Origin: Cercis canadensis
Taxonomy: Eukaryota > Streptophyta > Magnoliopsida > Fabales > Fabaceae
NCBI GenBank assembly: GCA_003255065.1
Contig: QAOA01002442.1
Coordinates: 318,552-382,551, forward strand
Reading direction: 5' to 3'
Length of the DNA: 64,000 bases
Made by a program: the position numbers and the translations under genes. Shown here in pieces: positions 48,326-59,581 of the stretch. Numbering within the stretch: position 1 is the first letter of the stretch; the number at the start of each line of letters is the position of its first letter. Below the pieces are notes generated by a model that saw only the letters and a list, made by a program, of their open reading frames with translations, was not told the origin of the DNA and made no database searches.

Positions 48326-49615
48326 AAACTACAAAAGTGTGAGAGTCTTAAACATTTCTCTTAAGAATTTAGTAAAAAATTTGAAATGTAGGGGACCAGT
48401 GCCCTTGCTGGGCCCCCTGTAGATCCATCAATGCTAGCCGGTTCACGATCTACAACCTTGGCCACGCATTAAAATGGTAGCCATGCCTAGGCAGCACACC
48501 AGGCAATAATGGGATGGTAAACATGGAACATGGCTGGACACCTAGCACTAGGGTTCTGCTACAAAATTCATGATTAAATTTGAAGCTACACTGATTACAG
48601 AAGATATAAACTAGGTTTAGGGTTTCTCAAGGCCATGTCAAAAACCTTCTTTGAGAGGAGGCAGTCAGCTGGCTTTGGCTTTCAGAGAAAAACTGCGTGA
48701 TGGAAAATAATTCTAGTATTTGAAAGAGATTGCAGAGATTCATGGAATTTATTAGCAGAAATTTCCTTATCTTCCTTTGCAAGGAAAGTATCTCTTCTAA
48801 AAATTGTACATAATCGAAAGGCTACAATCAAATAAAAAAGCTAAGAAAAAGGAGGGTTTTGAATTTTGAGTTTTGATACTATTATACAAGTTATTTTCTA
48901 ATTGATGTTATCTCTGACTAATTAGATATTGCAATGTAAAAATAAAAATTTTGCGATGTGAGGAGAAAAGTAAAATAGAAAAATAATAATTTCACCGGAC
49001 CAGCTCTAAAAGAAGGTAATTAATCCAATTAAAAAAGAAGGCCATTAATAATTTTTTGGACATATAATTAATTGAATGTATTAAATTCTCAATTATATGG
49101 AGGTAGGTATCAATCAATAACCTTCATTTTTTTGGATAATATTATTAATTATATATTATTTATCACCATATTTTTTTGTGAATAATTATTGATGCTTTAT
49201 GAAAAATATGGTAATTTATCATCCCCAGAAGAAAGCGCTATTTAGTGCATATAAGAGCCCTATATTGTTTGGATTCTATGAATTTATTTATTTATTTAGT
49301 CATTTATAAATTATTGGAAAATTTAATATATGTAATATTAAAGAAAAAATTACTCCCTCATAAACTTTTGTTTGCCTTCTCAAGTTCTCAGTCTTGATCA
49401 GTGTAGCAAGATTAGTATTTAGTGCATGCATACCCAAAAGCTTGGTTTTAGGATATGCAATGCATTTAAAGCATATAACTTCTCCATGAAATTGTTAGTT
49501 ACTTACATAGAAAGTAAATGACAATTTTTTAAAAGTTTGCAAAATTTTAGTTTTAATTTGCCAATACTTACTAGAATTGGGCATGTTAGACATCTAAATC
49601 TTTGAACAGGTATGT
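48326..49615. other. Intergenic; right half of the diverged inverted repeat, then AT-rich DNA
   Basis: 48326-48680 is the inverted partner of sequence at 43700-44200. The remainder (48680-49615) is AT-rich with no supported feature. Confidence 0.45.
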
Positions 49616-49619
49616 GTTT

Positions 49620-49735
49620 TTTTTTCGGTTCCCGGACTAATCATCCTAGGTATTGTCATGTGCTAAAGCAGAGACCTCTTCCAATAAAGTTTACTGCATC
49701 CACAAAAACTTGAACTCGAGACCACTTGCTTAAGT
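49620..49735. repeat. Dispersed repeat, copy 2 (see 27225-27400)
   Basis: Ordered shared phrases with copy 1, ending in GAGACCACTTGCTTAAG. It adjoins a possible MITE (about 49745-50055) whose ends have TTTGGT-type motifs in inverted orientation, too weak to delimit. Confidence 0.5.
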
Positions 49736-50055
49736 GAACAAATATGTATTTGGTAGGGAGAGTAAAATTTAAGGGAACAAAATTTACTGTTTTAAATATG
49801 ATTGATTATAAAAATAAATTGAGAAAAACTATTTAAGAGAGTAATAAAAGGGAAAATATTATAGACCCCCTTCACCAATCCTCTATCTCCTCAAACTCTC
49901 CTCCCTTCCTCTTTTCATCTTCTCAAATTGATAAGCATACCAAACATAATTAAAGAGTAATGCTTACACCCGTTACTACTCATTAAAAGAAGAAAAAATG
50001 ATACTCCCTTGGCCTTAATATATATCCCTTAACCCCCCACCAAACACACTCTAAA

Positions 50056-50820
50056 AACTTGAAATTACTTCTGTTGGGAACGTGTACTAAAAAAATTTCA
50101 AGATAACAGGCCACAAGCCAGTTGAACAGTCCCTCGTGAAAATGGTGGTTTGTGAGACTCCTTCATGACATAAATAGGCTATGTAAGAGCTGCATTTTTA
50201 TTAATATAGTTGTCTTTTTAATTTGACAGATTAGATTATTTCATTTCTTGAATTAGAAGGATTGTCCAATGTAAAACAAATTAATATAGCTACGGTATGA
50301 TTTTTCTGTTTCATGTGTTAGAAGAAGAAAATTGGATTGATTGGTTGTAGTCTTGAATAGTTGAAATATAATTATATATAGCTGCTAGAAATTAGAAATT
50401 TTAGTGAAAATCAGTTGTGTCAAATTAAGACAGGCATTATTATTGTGATTAGATATTGTTTCCCTTGATGTAATCGGAATCAGGTGAGGTGCCTCTGCAG
50501 CTAATGTTTGACAAAGGAATTAATATAGAATTTTATATTACCCCTTGTACAAAGAGAAACTTTGAATAATAATGATTTGAGAAACGTAAAAAAATATTGG
50601 ATAATTGTATAATCCATTCATTTCTTATCCATTATTTGGCATAGACAAAAATAGATAAAATAATTGAGAGTAATGATTTGATAAAAAAAAAAAAAAAAAA
50701 AAANAAAAAAAAAAAAAAACTAAACATGACACATAAATACATTGTCAATACATTTACTATATCTAGATTCATTTCTTTCACATACGAAGCATTAGAAATA
50801 TCTGTCTTAACAAGCAAATT
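50056..50820. other. Upstream of the Agenet gene, no gene seen
   Basis: AT-rich with an A run holding one unresolved base (50704). No reading frame or repeat could be supported. Confidence 0.4.
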
Positions 50821-50849
50821 CTAGCGCATTGGGGTCCTACCCGTGGCTT

Positions 50850-50856
50850 GTATAAA
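50850..50856 (+). promoter_or_regulatory. Candidate TATA box of the Agenet gene
   Basis: TATAAAT near 50851, about 90 bases before the preferred ATG at 50944. It argues that an in-frame ATG at 50848 is not transcribed. Confidence 0.45.
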
Positions 50857-50943
50857 TGTATCTCCACTCTCCCTGCTACCATTCACCAAACCATGACAAG
50901 AAAAACACACATCCCAGAATTGGCTCTCTCTAGAGAAGCAACC

Positions 50944-51441
50944 ATGGCATATACCAACTTCTTCAATGTTGGAGACAAAGTTGAGGTAACCACCGAATAT
51001 CTCAGCCTTCATGGTGCTCTTTTTCCGGCGGAGGTAGTCAAAGTGATCCAATGGGAGAAGAAATTGCAGGTGGAATTCGACTTGCTGAAGAACAAAAACA
51101 CAAAGGGAACTATTGTTAGGGAAGTGGTTGATGAATCTATGGTGAGGCCAGTACCAGCTGAGCACAAGAATTGTAAGTTTGCTTTTGGTGACATAGTGGA
51201 TGCCTTTTACAAAGGGGGTTGGTGGGAAGGAACAATCACTGAAGTTTTGGAAGATTCCAAGTTTACAGTTTTTTTCAGGTTTGCTGCGATTCAGGTTAAC
51301 TTCAATGCCTCTCAGCTCAGGCATCACCAAGAGTGGGTCAATGGCGCTTGGGTTCCAACTCTTAATGAGAATGGGGTAAGGATATTTTTAATTTCACACT
51401 CATATATGTATGTCTTTATCGATATATATACACAAATATAA
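50944..51441 (+). CDS. Agenet (Tudor-like) domain protein, first exon or whole gene
   Basis: The start at 50944 has a strong context (ACCATGG). In-frame ATGs at 50848 and 50893 are alternatives. Two Agenet modules follow: residues about 6-72 (FFNVGDKVEV, LFPAEVVKV, VDESMVRPVP) and about 78-138 (FAFGDIVDAFYKGGWWEGTI, FNASQLRHHQEWVNGAWVP). The aromatic residues and spacing match the plant Agenet family, Tudor relatives that bind modified histones or partner proteins. A GT donor follows NENG at 51375; without splicing the frame runs to a stop at 51441 through unrelated hydrophobic residues. Splicing is therefore likely, with the next exon possibly at 56902 beyond a CACTA insertion. Many family members have four modules or a DUF724 tail, so this copy is short. 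Exact extent uncertain. Confidence 0.75.
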   Translation: MAYTNFFNVGDKVEVTTEYLSLHGALFPAEVVKVIQWEKKLQVEFDLLKNKNTKGTIVREVVDESMVRPVPAEHKNCKFAFGDIVDAFYKGGWWEGTITEVLEDSKFTVFFRFAAIQVNFNASQLRHHQEWVNGAWVPTLNENGVRIFLISHSYMYVFIDIYTQI

Positions 51442-51594
51442 CTCATAAGCTTTTCTGAGACTTATTGTCAATTTTGTTTGGAAAATGATTTGGGTTCTTA
51501 GATACAGTCTTGATGGTTCAATAGTTATAGGAGTTGAGGTTTCGTATCAGTGAAAAATTGAACAATTATAGGTATAAGAATAAGGGAAAAACCC

Positions 51595-52110
51595 TTACCT
51601 TTCTTTCAACTCTTCTCTAGTAGACAAACACAATGCCATACCATACACTTGTCCCATTCTGTAATAGTCAAGCCCTGAAACACCTGATAAAACATTTCTC
51701 AGCCACCAGGAGGATATGGGAACCATTATAAGAGAACAAGGTATGGTACAGTTACCCAAGCAGAGTTGTGGGCAGCAAAAGAAGGATTGAAACTGGCTCA
51801 TCAACAGTTATAGGAGTTCAGGTTTTCCTTCTCTACATGTGGAATCTGATTCAACAACTATTGTTAAGCTTTTATATATCTGCCCAAAATGTGGATAATA
51901 ACCACCCTCATCGCTTTGCTCCGATTTCATTGTGTTTCAGGAGGGTCACTCTGAGCCAAGTGTTAAAACTTAAAAGGAAAGTAATTTCTGCAGGTGTCTA
52001 GTTGCTTGTATCCTTGAGACTTAGTCTCTTATTGTTGGTTTGTGATCCCTTCTTTGTGTTTGGAAACTCGATCTGTTTGTAAAACTCCCCTTTTCACCAA
52101 AAGAAAAAAA
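51595..52110 (+). pseudogene. LINE 3' end with RNase H-like (RVT_3) remnant
   Basis: Around 51735-51860 it reads TQAELWAAKEGLKLAHQQL, a stop, then VESDSTTIVKLL, the hallmark order of the plant LINE RNase H-like domain. The element ends near 52100 in CACCAAAAGAAAAAAA. Its upstream limit is not clear. It sits downstream of Agenet exon 1. Confidence 0.7.
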
Positions 52111-53148
52111 TATTAATAAGAGAGAAGAGTGAACTCTTCTATTTGGTGTGAATTTTATCTTGATGATACCTATGCAAAATACTTAAACTTTGGAGAAACA
52201 ACTGCAGTTATTGGATTGTCTATCGCCCTTTTTCATATTATTATTTAGTATACCTACCAGCTTCTTGACATTTTTCCCCTTTTCCACTCATTTATTTGAA
52301 AGAAGATTTCATAAGATAATTATATGTTTGACGTAGAGATTATCTTAACCTGAATGAAAACTATATTTACATGCATTTCCTTTGTCATTCATTATTTACT
52401 GTCAACCAGTTGTTGGGAAAATCTGCCATGATTTGTTTCAGTTGAGGGGCCTTCCCTTTAACAATTTATATAAATTATTAGGTTCATTGTCATTCCATAT
52501 TTGCTTTATATACTCAATAACACCTTTCAGCTCGTTGTTATCAAACAAAGGTCATGACTGTTCATATGATCTATAATGTTTGTTTGTTTATTGGATCTCA
52601 CATATCTAATAAGTAAAACAAATAGCAAAGATCATTCCACCTGCCCATCATTTTGAGAAATAGTTTCCAAAATCACCATATTTTGATAAATGAACCTATC
52701 AATGAATAATTAACATTTTGTACGATGTGAAGTGCATGGATCATGAAATTGACCATATTAGAGTAAAAGTTCTCATCTATTATATCATGTCCATAAAATA
52801 GTATTTATTTGAAATAAATAAAGGAAAAAAATTAAAAATTCTTATCAAAATTATGAATGGAAAAAATTATATTATAAACAAGTTTATCCAAAAAAAAATG
52901 TTTAATGGTCCCTAAAAGATAAAGCGCAATTAATTTAGTTCCTGAAAAAATTTTAGTATCATTTTAATTCTTAGAAGATGACTTTGTCCATCAAAATAGC
53001 CATCTTCATCACAAATTACAGTGCACAAGTTGCCTCTCCATTTGAAAATACTTAGTTGAGTAGAGAGTGATTTATTCCTCTTGGATAAGAAGATTTTACA
53101 TGACTATTCAACTACTTTCAAAGCTTAATTATAAACTAGATGAAGGCG
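52111..53148. other. AT-rich sequence, likely intronic or intergenic
   Basis: No supported feature. It lies between Agenet exon 1 and the second CACTA element. Confidence 0.35.
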
Positions 53149-53619
53149 CACTACAAGAAACCTACCGTTTTCTCACAGAACAAATCCATAAGAAATGGTG
53201 GAAAAGTCCGCGAGAAACAATGTTCTCATGGACTTTCTCATGGACTTATGGGCGAAAGAAAAACAGACGTAACAAAAGCATTTTCTTACGGACAAATTGA
53301 TGGGTGAGAAATTTCTCAAGGATTTTCTCACGGATAAATATTTGTTACGTGTAAGAATATCTCAACCAAATGTCGTGTATTTTCTCACGAAGTACCATCC
53401 GTGAGAAAAACCTTTCTAAATAATTTTTTTTATTTTTTTATTTGTGGATTTTTTTTCTAAAATAACAATTTATTATTTCTAAACATTTAATCAAATCAAT
53501 AAAAAAATTAAATGAAATATAACTAAATTTTATTAATAAAAAATTGTTATACATTAAAAAAAAAAAAATCACAGTCAGCACTAGTCCTTCTCGTCTGTGT
53601 CGTCAACTGTGTCATCCTT

Positions 53620-54520
53620 AGTTGCAGGCTACAGGGCTGAACCAGCTCCTGGATACTGCTGGCAGTGTAACTATCCTAGTATAAAGGTGAGCGTCTTAGG
53701 TGAAATGCCGCTCACATCTAGTGCGTCGGCCATTGGGTGGAGGCGAGCCATCTCCTGTTGCAAGCTTGCCATTTGGGACAGGACCTCAGACAAGGCCACA
53801 TCCAGCTGCTGGGAGAGTTGGGTAGGCTGTGCAAAGGCGGAGTCCAAAACGCCAGCCTTGGAGCCCAAGCCGTAAACCCGGCCCTTCTTATTCTTTCCAC
53901 AGACAACATCGAGCCATAGCCTGGTGTCGTCGACAAAAGAAAAAGAGGACCCGGCTTGGCTCTCAGACCAACGTCTCTCAAACTCAGTCTGCATAGATAA
54001 CACAATTAGGTTAGTATTAGAATTAATACATATAATTACTCATATAAAGAGTTAAGAACAATTTAATACTTACATAGGTAGACTTTGTCTTTTGATGTAC
54101 CCAGCCCTTAGTAGAGTTGTGCTGGAGGTGACGAAAAACCTCCAAAGCATTGGGCTCTCTGCCCAACTCCTTCGACTACAAAAGACATAAACTATTAGTA
54201 AACATAAATTGACATATAGCCAAAAAATAATTAATGTTATTAAATAAAAAAACTTACCAGCCTCCGTTTGTGCTTGGAGACGGTGATAGAGCCACCCATG
54301 TGGAATGTCTGTCCTTGATCTAAGGAACAACTCTTCTTATTCCTCTCATATATGGCCCTATACTCCTAAGAGGCCCATACTGCTCTGAGGACCTTAAGTA
54401 TCGCGTTAGACAACTAATCACATTTGCTCTTCCCGATCCTGATGTCTTAGAAAGAGGCGCGAATGTTGTCTGAGCACTTAGAGAGTCAGACCTTATGAAT
54501 CTGGCTCTGGTACTGGGGCT
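53620..54520 (-). pseudogene. CACTA-associated plant transposase (Transposase_24 type) remnant
   Basis: Exon-like pieces on the minus strand: about 54330-54060, with SKELGREPNALEVFRH and STKGWVHQKTKS in shifted frames; and 54003-53671, with TEFERRWSESQAGSSFSFVD, DTRLWLDVVCGKNKKGRVYG and a coiled tail SQQLDVALSEVLSQMASLQQ. The W-x2-VVCGKNKKGRVYGLG phrase is characteristic of Ptta/En/Spm accessory proteins. The catalytic TNP2-type transposase was not found, so the element is probably non-autonomous. Confidence 0.75.
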
Positions 54521-55194
54521 CCCAAATGTATCTCCTCTACAATAATAAAACGAATGTCAAATTTAGTAAGCATGTATACAAAATATGTTAGTAAATAAAA
54601 TTAAATCACTTATTTCTTATCTTCAACTCTATCCACTAGAGTTCTTTCACCTCATTAGAAACTGAGGTAAAGTTCGGTCAAGGTTGCTCATACTTCAACT
54701 TGTAGACAACCGAAAGTACTTTCACGGGCTCCTTGGAATGGTTTGAAAAACAAAACATAGTTAATTATTAAGTAATAGAAATAAAGTAATAAAAAAAATT
54801 CAAATAACAAATATTAGAATTAACTTACTCCTTCCTCCAATGTGACATAATAACCAGCTGACCATTAGATAGTCGAGAGCCTGGTCGTGGAGAGTCCGAA
54901 ATGGGCAGACTAGCGTGAGACAACCCTGTAGTGACCAACTATGCCAAGCTTGGGGTCGTGGCTCATAAGCACCCCATCCCCCATCGCAGTGGGTGATGGG
55001 GCGCGTGCTAACCCCGAGGTTGACATGAACATTAACAAAGCCGAGCAGCAGTCTTGCCTCTATCCCTCCTGGATGGCGGCCCAACTGTGGGAGATGACCG
55101 TCTCAGGTGGTCTGACATCTGTCATACAATTTAAATAAAACCAATGAAAATGTTATAACAATAAAATCAGTAATTCTTAAAGTAAACCTTAAAA

Positions 55195-55990
55195 TACTAA
55201 GCCCTAAACTCTAATTCCTAAACCTCAAACCCTAACTCCTAAACTCTAAAATCCTAACCTTAAACCCTAACCCCTAAACATTAAACACTAAACCCTAAAT
55301 ATAACCGCTAAATCCTAACCCTAAACCATAAATAAAAATTTAAGCAAAGTCTCCCCTAAAAGTTGAACATTTCAGAAGTTCAAAATTTGACACAAATACA
55401 CATAATCACAATCACAAAATTAAAATTTATTCCATAATTAAAAATTACACAGTAGTAGAGGTAAAAATTATACAACAATAAAAAAAATTACAAAACTAAT
55501 TCCATACCACCATTCAAATAATTCAAAAAAAAAAAAGCAGTAATCCTTAAAGTCAATCTTAAATTTTAAACCTAAACCCCAAAACCCTAAACTCCTAATC
55601 CCAAACCACTAAATCCTTAAATTTCAAATCCCTAAATCTTAACCCCTAAATTTTAAACCCCTAAACCCTAGCCCTTAAATCCTAACCCCTAAAACCCTAG
55701 CCCCTAAACCCTAAACTCCTAACCCCTAACCTAAACCTAAATCTAAAACCCTAATTCCAAACCCTAAACCCCTAAAACTTTCATAAATCCCTAAAAAATT
55801 AATCAAAAATCAGGCAAAGTCTCCCCTAAAAATTGAACATTCAAGGAATTTAAAATTCCACACAATTCATCAGAAAAACAAACCCTAAATTACAATTTAT
55901 TCCAACATACATAATTACATAGTAATTGAGGTCAAAACTTACATAGCAGTTGAAAAAACTACAAAATTATTTCTACACTATTCAAAAAAT
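55195..55990. repeat. Duplicated block of degenerate CCCTAAA (telomere-like) repeats
   Basis: Two arrays of irregular CCCTAAA/CCTAAC variants (about 55195-55340 and 55560-55795). Each is followed by the same unique tail: GCAAAGTCTCCCCTAAAA, TTGAACATT, then ACAC...AATTACA(C/T)AGTA. The unit is therefore about 470 bases long and duplicated in tandem. It lies wholly within the second CACTA element. Confidence 0.85.
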
Positions 55991-56901
55991 TCAGAAAAAA
56001 TTCAAGAATAATTCAATATGAAGCATATAACAAAATTGAGTTCCTAATCTTAACAAATGATATATATTTCATTATCAATTTCACTATCTATCAACCTACA
56101 CTATTAAGTTACATATAAAACAACTCCTACACTATCTAAAATAAGCAACCTACATTATTTAACATCTAAATCCTATAATGTTCATGGTAATTGGCTCAAA
56201 TAACTTACACAAAACACATAAAAATTCAAAGATAATAAATGAGTATAGGAACCTACCTCAATGAGCAGAAAACTAAAAATATGAACCGGTAGAGTCGGAG
56301 TAAGGGGACTACGCTGCAAAACCCAAGCTCCGGAGGTTGGAATGGGGTTGATTTTGCTCCGGGGGAGAGAGAGAGAGAGGATGGCGGACAACGGAGGAGA
56401 GAGAGAAAGGAGAGAAAATGGAAAATGGAGGCCAGAGTGCGCGAGGTAGAAGATAAACAGAGTTTCTCACATAATTTCTCATGGATATTGTCCGTGAGAA
56501 AAATTCAAATTTTAAGTGAAACGGTGCGTACCAATTTCTCATGAACTTTCTCACGACGTTAACAATTCATGAGAAAGTCCATGAGAAATTTCACATTTTC
56601 TCACAGACATATGGTCAATGCATTAATTGTCACAATTGGGGCACTATTTCTCACGTTTCTCATGGATTTTTCTCACAGGCTACCTGTCCATGAGAAAATC
56701 CATGAGAGAATCGCAACAGTCACTTTCCATGAGAAATATCTTGATTTTCTCGTGGATTTTTTGTCCGTGAGAAAATTCCGTGACTAAAAAACGTTTTTCT
56801 TGTAGTGACGAACATAGCACAAATGGATTCCAGTCGGAACATTTTTAGCAATAGAATTATATATGTTTGTTGGATTTAATTGTTGCTTCCCTTTCTCTCA
56901 G

Positions 56902-57083
56902 CTGAAGAATTGCCTCAATTCGCATGCAAAGAAGAATTGTATTTGTATTGAAGATATCAATCTTGGACCTAATTATTGTATTATGTAGATCACCCTCTAG
57001 GATATCCTGTTGCCTTCTTTGATATGAAGGATAGTTCTGTTGAGTATGATCCTGGTCTTTTCTGGTGGCCTCCCCCAGCTTAG
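56902..57083 (+). other. Possible 3' exon(s) of the Agenet gene
   Basis: An acceptor TTTCTCTCAG ends at 56901. In the phase left by the Agenet exon it reads LKNCLNSHAKKNCICIEDIN and stops at 56986-56988. Another frame (about 56989-57083) reads GYPVAFFDMKDSSVEYDPGL then FWWPPPA and stop, which looks coding but has no known match here. Both are inference; neither shows a recognised domain. Confidence 0.25.
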
Positions 57084-57329
57084 ATTATGACTAGTGAGTG
57101 CCTTAACTAGTAGTTTAATTTCCACAAGAGTTTCTGTCAATTATCAATTAATGCTAACTTTAATGTCTATGATGTATTGCTGAGTTGATTTGGGTTCTCC
57201 TACATTCTCTAGATTATATTATGTGTGCTTGTTAGCCAGCTTGCCTTAGCAGTAGGTGTATTAATTTGAGAACTAAAAATTACTACTCTTTAGCTTCACT
57301 CTTCTATGTGTGTGTGTTTTTGTTTTTTT

Positions 57330-57593
57330 TTTTTTTTTGGTACAAAAATTATGATAATAAAGATAGGTTATTCCAATACTACCAGAAAAATAGAAGTTCA
57401 CCTAAAGAATTACCTCCAAGGCACTATTGACCCTTAGAGGATGTTACTTAACTAGCCCTTGGGCACCAAGGAATCTCCCTGAGCAAGGATGCTCACCAAG
57501 CGAGATTGCTAGTCACAAGGCGTTTGAACTCAACACTAGGAGGTACAGAGCCCTAAGCCGGAAACATTTAACCAACTGAGCCAACTCCCATTA
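57330..57593 (-). mobile_element. tRNA-derived SINE, minus strand
   Basis: Read on the minus strand: an A box TTGGCTCAGTTGG close to the polymerase III consensus at about 57585, a B box GAGTTCAAACGCC at about 57515, a body of about 230 bases, then TTTTTGTACCAAAAAA at the 3' end. It shares this 3' end with the SINE at 15620-15835. Confidence 0.8.
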
Positions 57594-57599
57594 ATTAGC

Positions 57600-58185
57600 C
57601 TCTTCTGTGTATTTTGAATGTATAAAATAGGGTCACACACTCTCACACAAATAGGGTCCATGCACAAGAGCCCTTAGGCTTTCATGCAATAAAACCATAT
57701 ATATTTGGAACAGTTAGAAGATTTTGTGACTTCTAATTTAGGGAGAAAATGTCTAGGGAAAGAAAATTCTCCATTATGAATATTGGTCTAAATCTGTTCT
57801 CAATTAGGAGTAAATTATATATATGTTCTGAGTGTCTAGCTATTAATTTAGATCAATTTGATGAATTATCGCCATAAACACTAGGGCTGAAGTGCTGTTA
57901 ATTAATTAGGTTTCAATGTAGTTAACACATTGTCTAATCAGGATTTTGTTCTTCTGGGGATCCAGACAAAAACAGCTTGCATGGTTACTAAGACTACAGG
58001 TAACATAAGACTTCTTTTCTTGTGAAAAGGCATTAGATTTTCCTTATGTTTTATTCCCGGTTCTAGGTAACTAAAGCAGTTCCCCGAAGAACCATTTTGA
58101 AGTGGGGACAATAAAAGGAAATTCTGTGATTCTTTCTTGATTTTGGCTATAAAGCATTAAACAACCCAAATGTGTTGTTTCATTC
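57600..58185. other. Intergenic, no feature seen
   Basis: AT-rich sequence between the SINE and a LINE end. No frame, repeat or RNA gene could be supported. Confidence 0.4.
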
Positions 58186-58189
58186 ACCA

Positions 58190-58552
58190 AGGAAGGGCCA
58201 CTAACTTTCAAGCAGAGCTCCTAGCTATGGTGCATGGTTTGAATATTCCATGTGAAAGGGGTTAATTTCAAGAAAGTTAGGCTTCAAAGTGACTCGCTAG
58301 AGTGTGTTCGGCTTCTTCAGACAAGTCATGGGATTGGCAAGTGAAAGTTTAACATGTTTATCACGAGGCCAACCTGCAGTGTACTGATTTATTGGCAAAA
58401 TGAGGAGCTAATTAAGCATGGGGCTGGATTAGAGGTTTAGTATTCTCTTTTCTCTGAGTTAAGTCACTAGTGTTTGGCTGAGGCAATGGGCATTGTATTG
58501 TTTAGAGTTTATTTTTATTTTTTTCTATTTCTCTTCTGTACCAAAAAAAAAA
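58190..58552 (+). pseudogene. LINE 3' end with RNase H-like remnant
   Basis: Reads FQAELLAMVHGLNI, then, after a stop and frameshift, KVRLQSDSLECVRLLQTS and ELIKHGAGLEV, the RVT_3 order of plant LINEs. It ends in CTTCTGTACCAAAAAAAAAA. The 3' motif GTACCAAAAAA is the same as in the two SINEs. Confidence 0.75.
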
Positions 58553-59100
58553 TCATATAGGTCAATAGCATAACTGTTCAGAGTCAATCATAGGTGGATA
58601 GCTAAAACTCATTAAATTATTTTAAAGAGATAAAATTACAAATTTTATTGTCAGTTTTCTTGTCAACATGGTATTGTAACAAACTCATATCAGTAATATG
58701 TACTAATTGCCATTGGTTTTTGTTTTAGTTTGAGTTGTCTAATTAATAATGAACAGAAGAAGATAATAATATACCTCCATTTTATTTTATTCAAAGATTT
58801 TAAAGAAGCAGAAGTAAAAATTAATATTAATTCAAAGACTTCTAATAGTTTCCTTTCCTCAATTTTTCGATTTGCAATGAAAATATTTCAATATAGAGAA
58901 GCAGTACTCCCTTTCTCCTTTGAAAAGGAAGTGAAATATAAACCGTCAAATTTACAAAATTATCTTTATTTTTATTTGTGAATTAATCTATAAAAATAAG
59001 TTTTTGAAAAAAGAAAAGTTTGTGTGTGTGTGTGTGGAATTTAATTTTTAATTATAATTTTTAAAAAATAATAATATAGAGCGACATTCCTATTATCTAT
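58553..59100. other. Intergenic, no feature seen
   Basis: AT-rich; a short GT repeat at about 59022-59035. No gene supported. Confidence 0.4.
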
Positions 59101-59103
59101 TCT

Positions 59104-59400
59104 AGGGGTGTACAAAACTGGCTTGAACTGACCAAACTAGCTGAACCAAGCCAAAACTGATGAGAATCAGTTCAAATTGGTTCCAAATTTACTAAAACTA
59201 ATCAGTTTGGTTCGATTTTCAATTCCAAAAAATTTTGAACCAAAGAAAACCGAACCAAACTAACTATATTATATATATATATATATATATTTGTTATGAG
59301 AATACTAAACATAGTTGGTTGTGGTGGCTTGTTAGTCAAATATTTCTCTACTAATCCTATTACACCAGGTTTGAATCTCACGATTCCCATTTCTCTTTTT
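59104..59400. repeat. hAT-like MITE end, TA microsatellite and tRNA-like scrap
   Basis: 59104 starts CTAGGGGTGTACAAAAC and is rich in GAACC/GGTTC phrases, like the segments at 61430-61590 and 63660-63832. A TA repeat occupies about 59265-59290. 59313-59400 has a B-box-like GGTTTGAATCTCA and may be a SINE piece. Boundaries are not resolved. Confidence 0.4.
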
Positions 59401-59581
59401 TATTTCATCTTTTTTATTTTCCTTACCTCCTCGCCTCCTCATTTCAGAAATCCCTAAGCACTTTTTTCTGTTTCATTTCAGAGTCTCCCCAACGTCTTTT
59501 TCTTCCTTACTCTCCCCTAGCCATGCCCATTTTTCTCTTTCTTATTTATTTTTTCTGCTACATTACCCCTAAAATCCCTAA

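Larger units (their letters stand above)
53149..56807. mobile_element. CACTA (En/Spm-type) element, 3.66 kb
   Basis: Both ends read CACTACAAGAAA inward. Subterminal repeats with the core TTTCTCA(C/T)GGA and its reverse complement TCC(G/A)TGAGAAA fill the first about 270 and last about 350 bases. The flanking triplets are GCG and ACG, so the target duplication is either decayed or absent. Minus-strand transposase remnants (53600-54520) and a telomere-like repeat block (55195-55990) lie inside. Two copies of CACTA in the window use different subterminal motifs, so they belong to different families. Confidence 0.9.

Noticed and set aside
49745..50055. MITE with TTTGGT-type ends
   Set aside because: The inverted ends are only loosely similar and no target duplication was found, so it is only mentioned next to the dispersed repeat.
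55195..55795. True telomere or chromosome end
   Set aside because: The CCCTAAA units are irregular, interrupted, duplicated with unique tails and enclosed by CACTA ends.
57510..57593. tRNA gene on the minus strand
   Set aside because: Good A box but no acceptor stem or anticodon arm; it is the head of a SINE.
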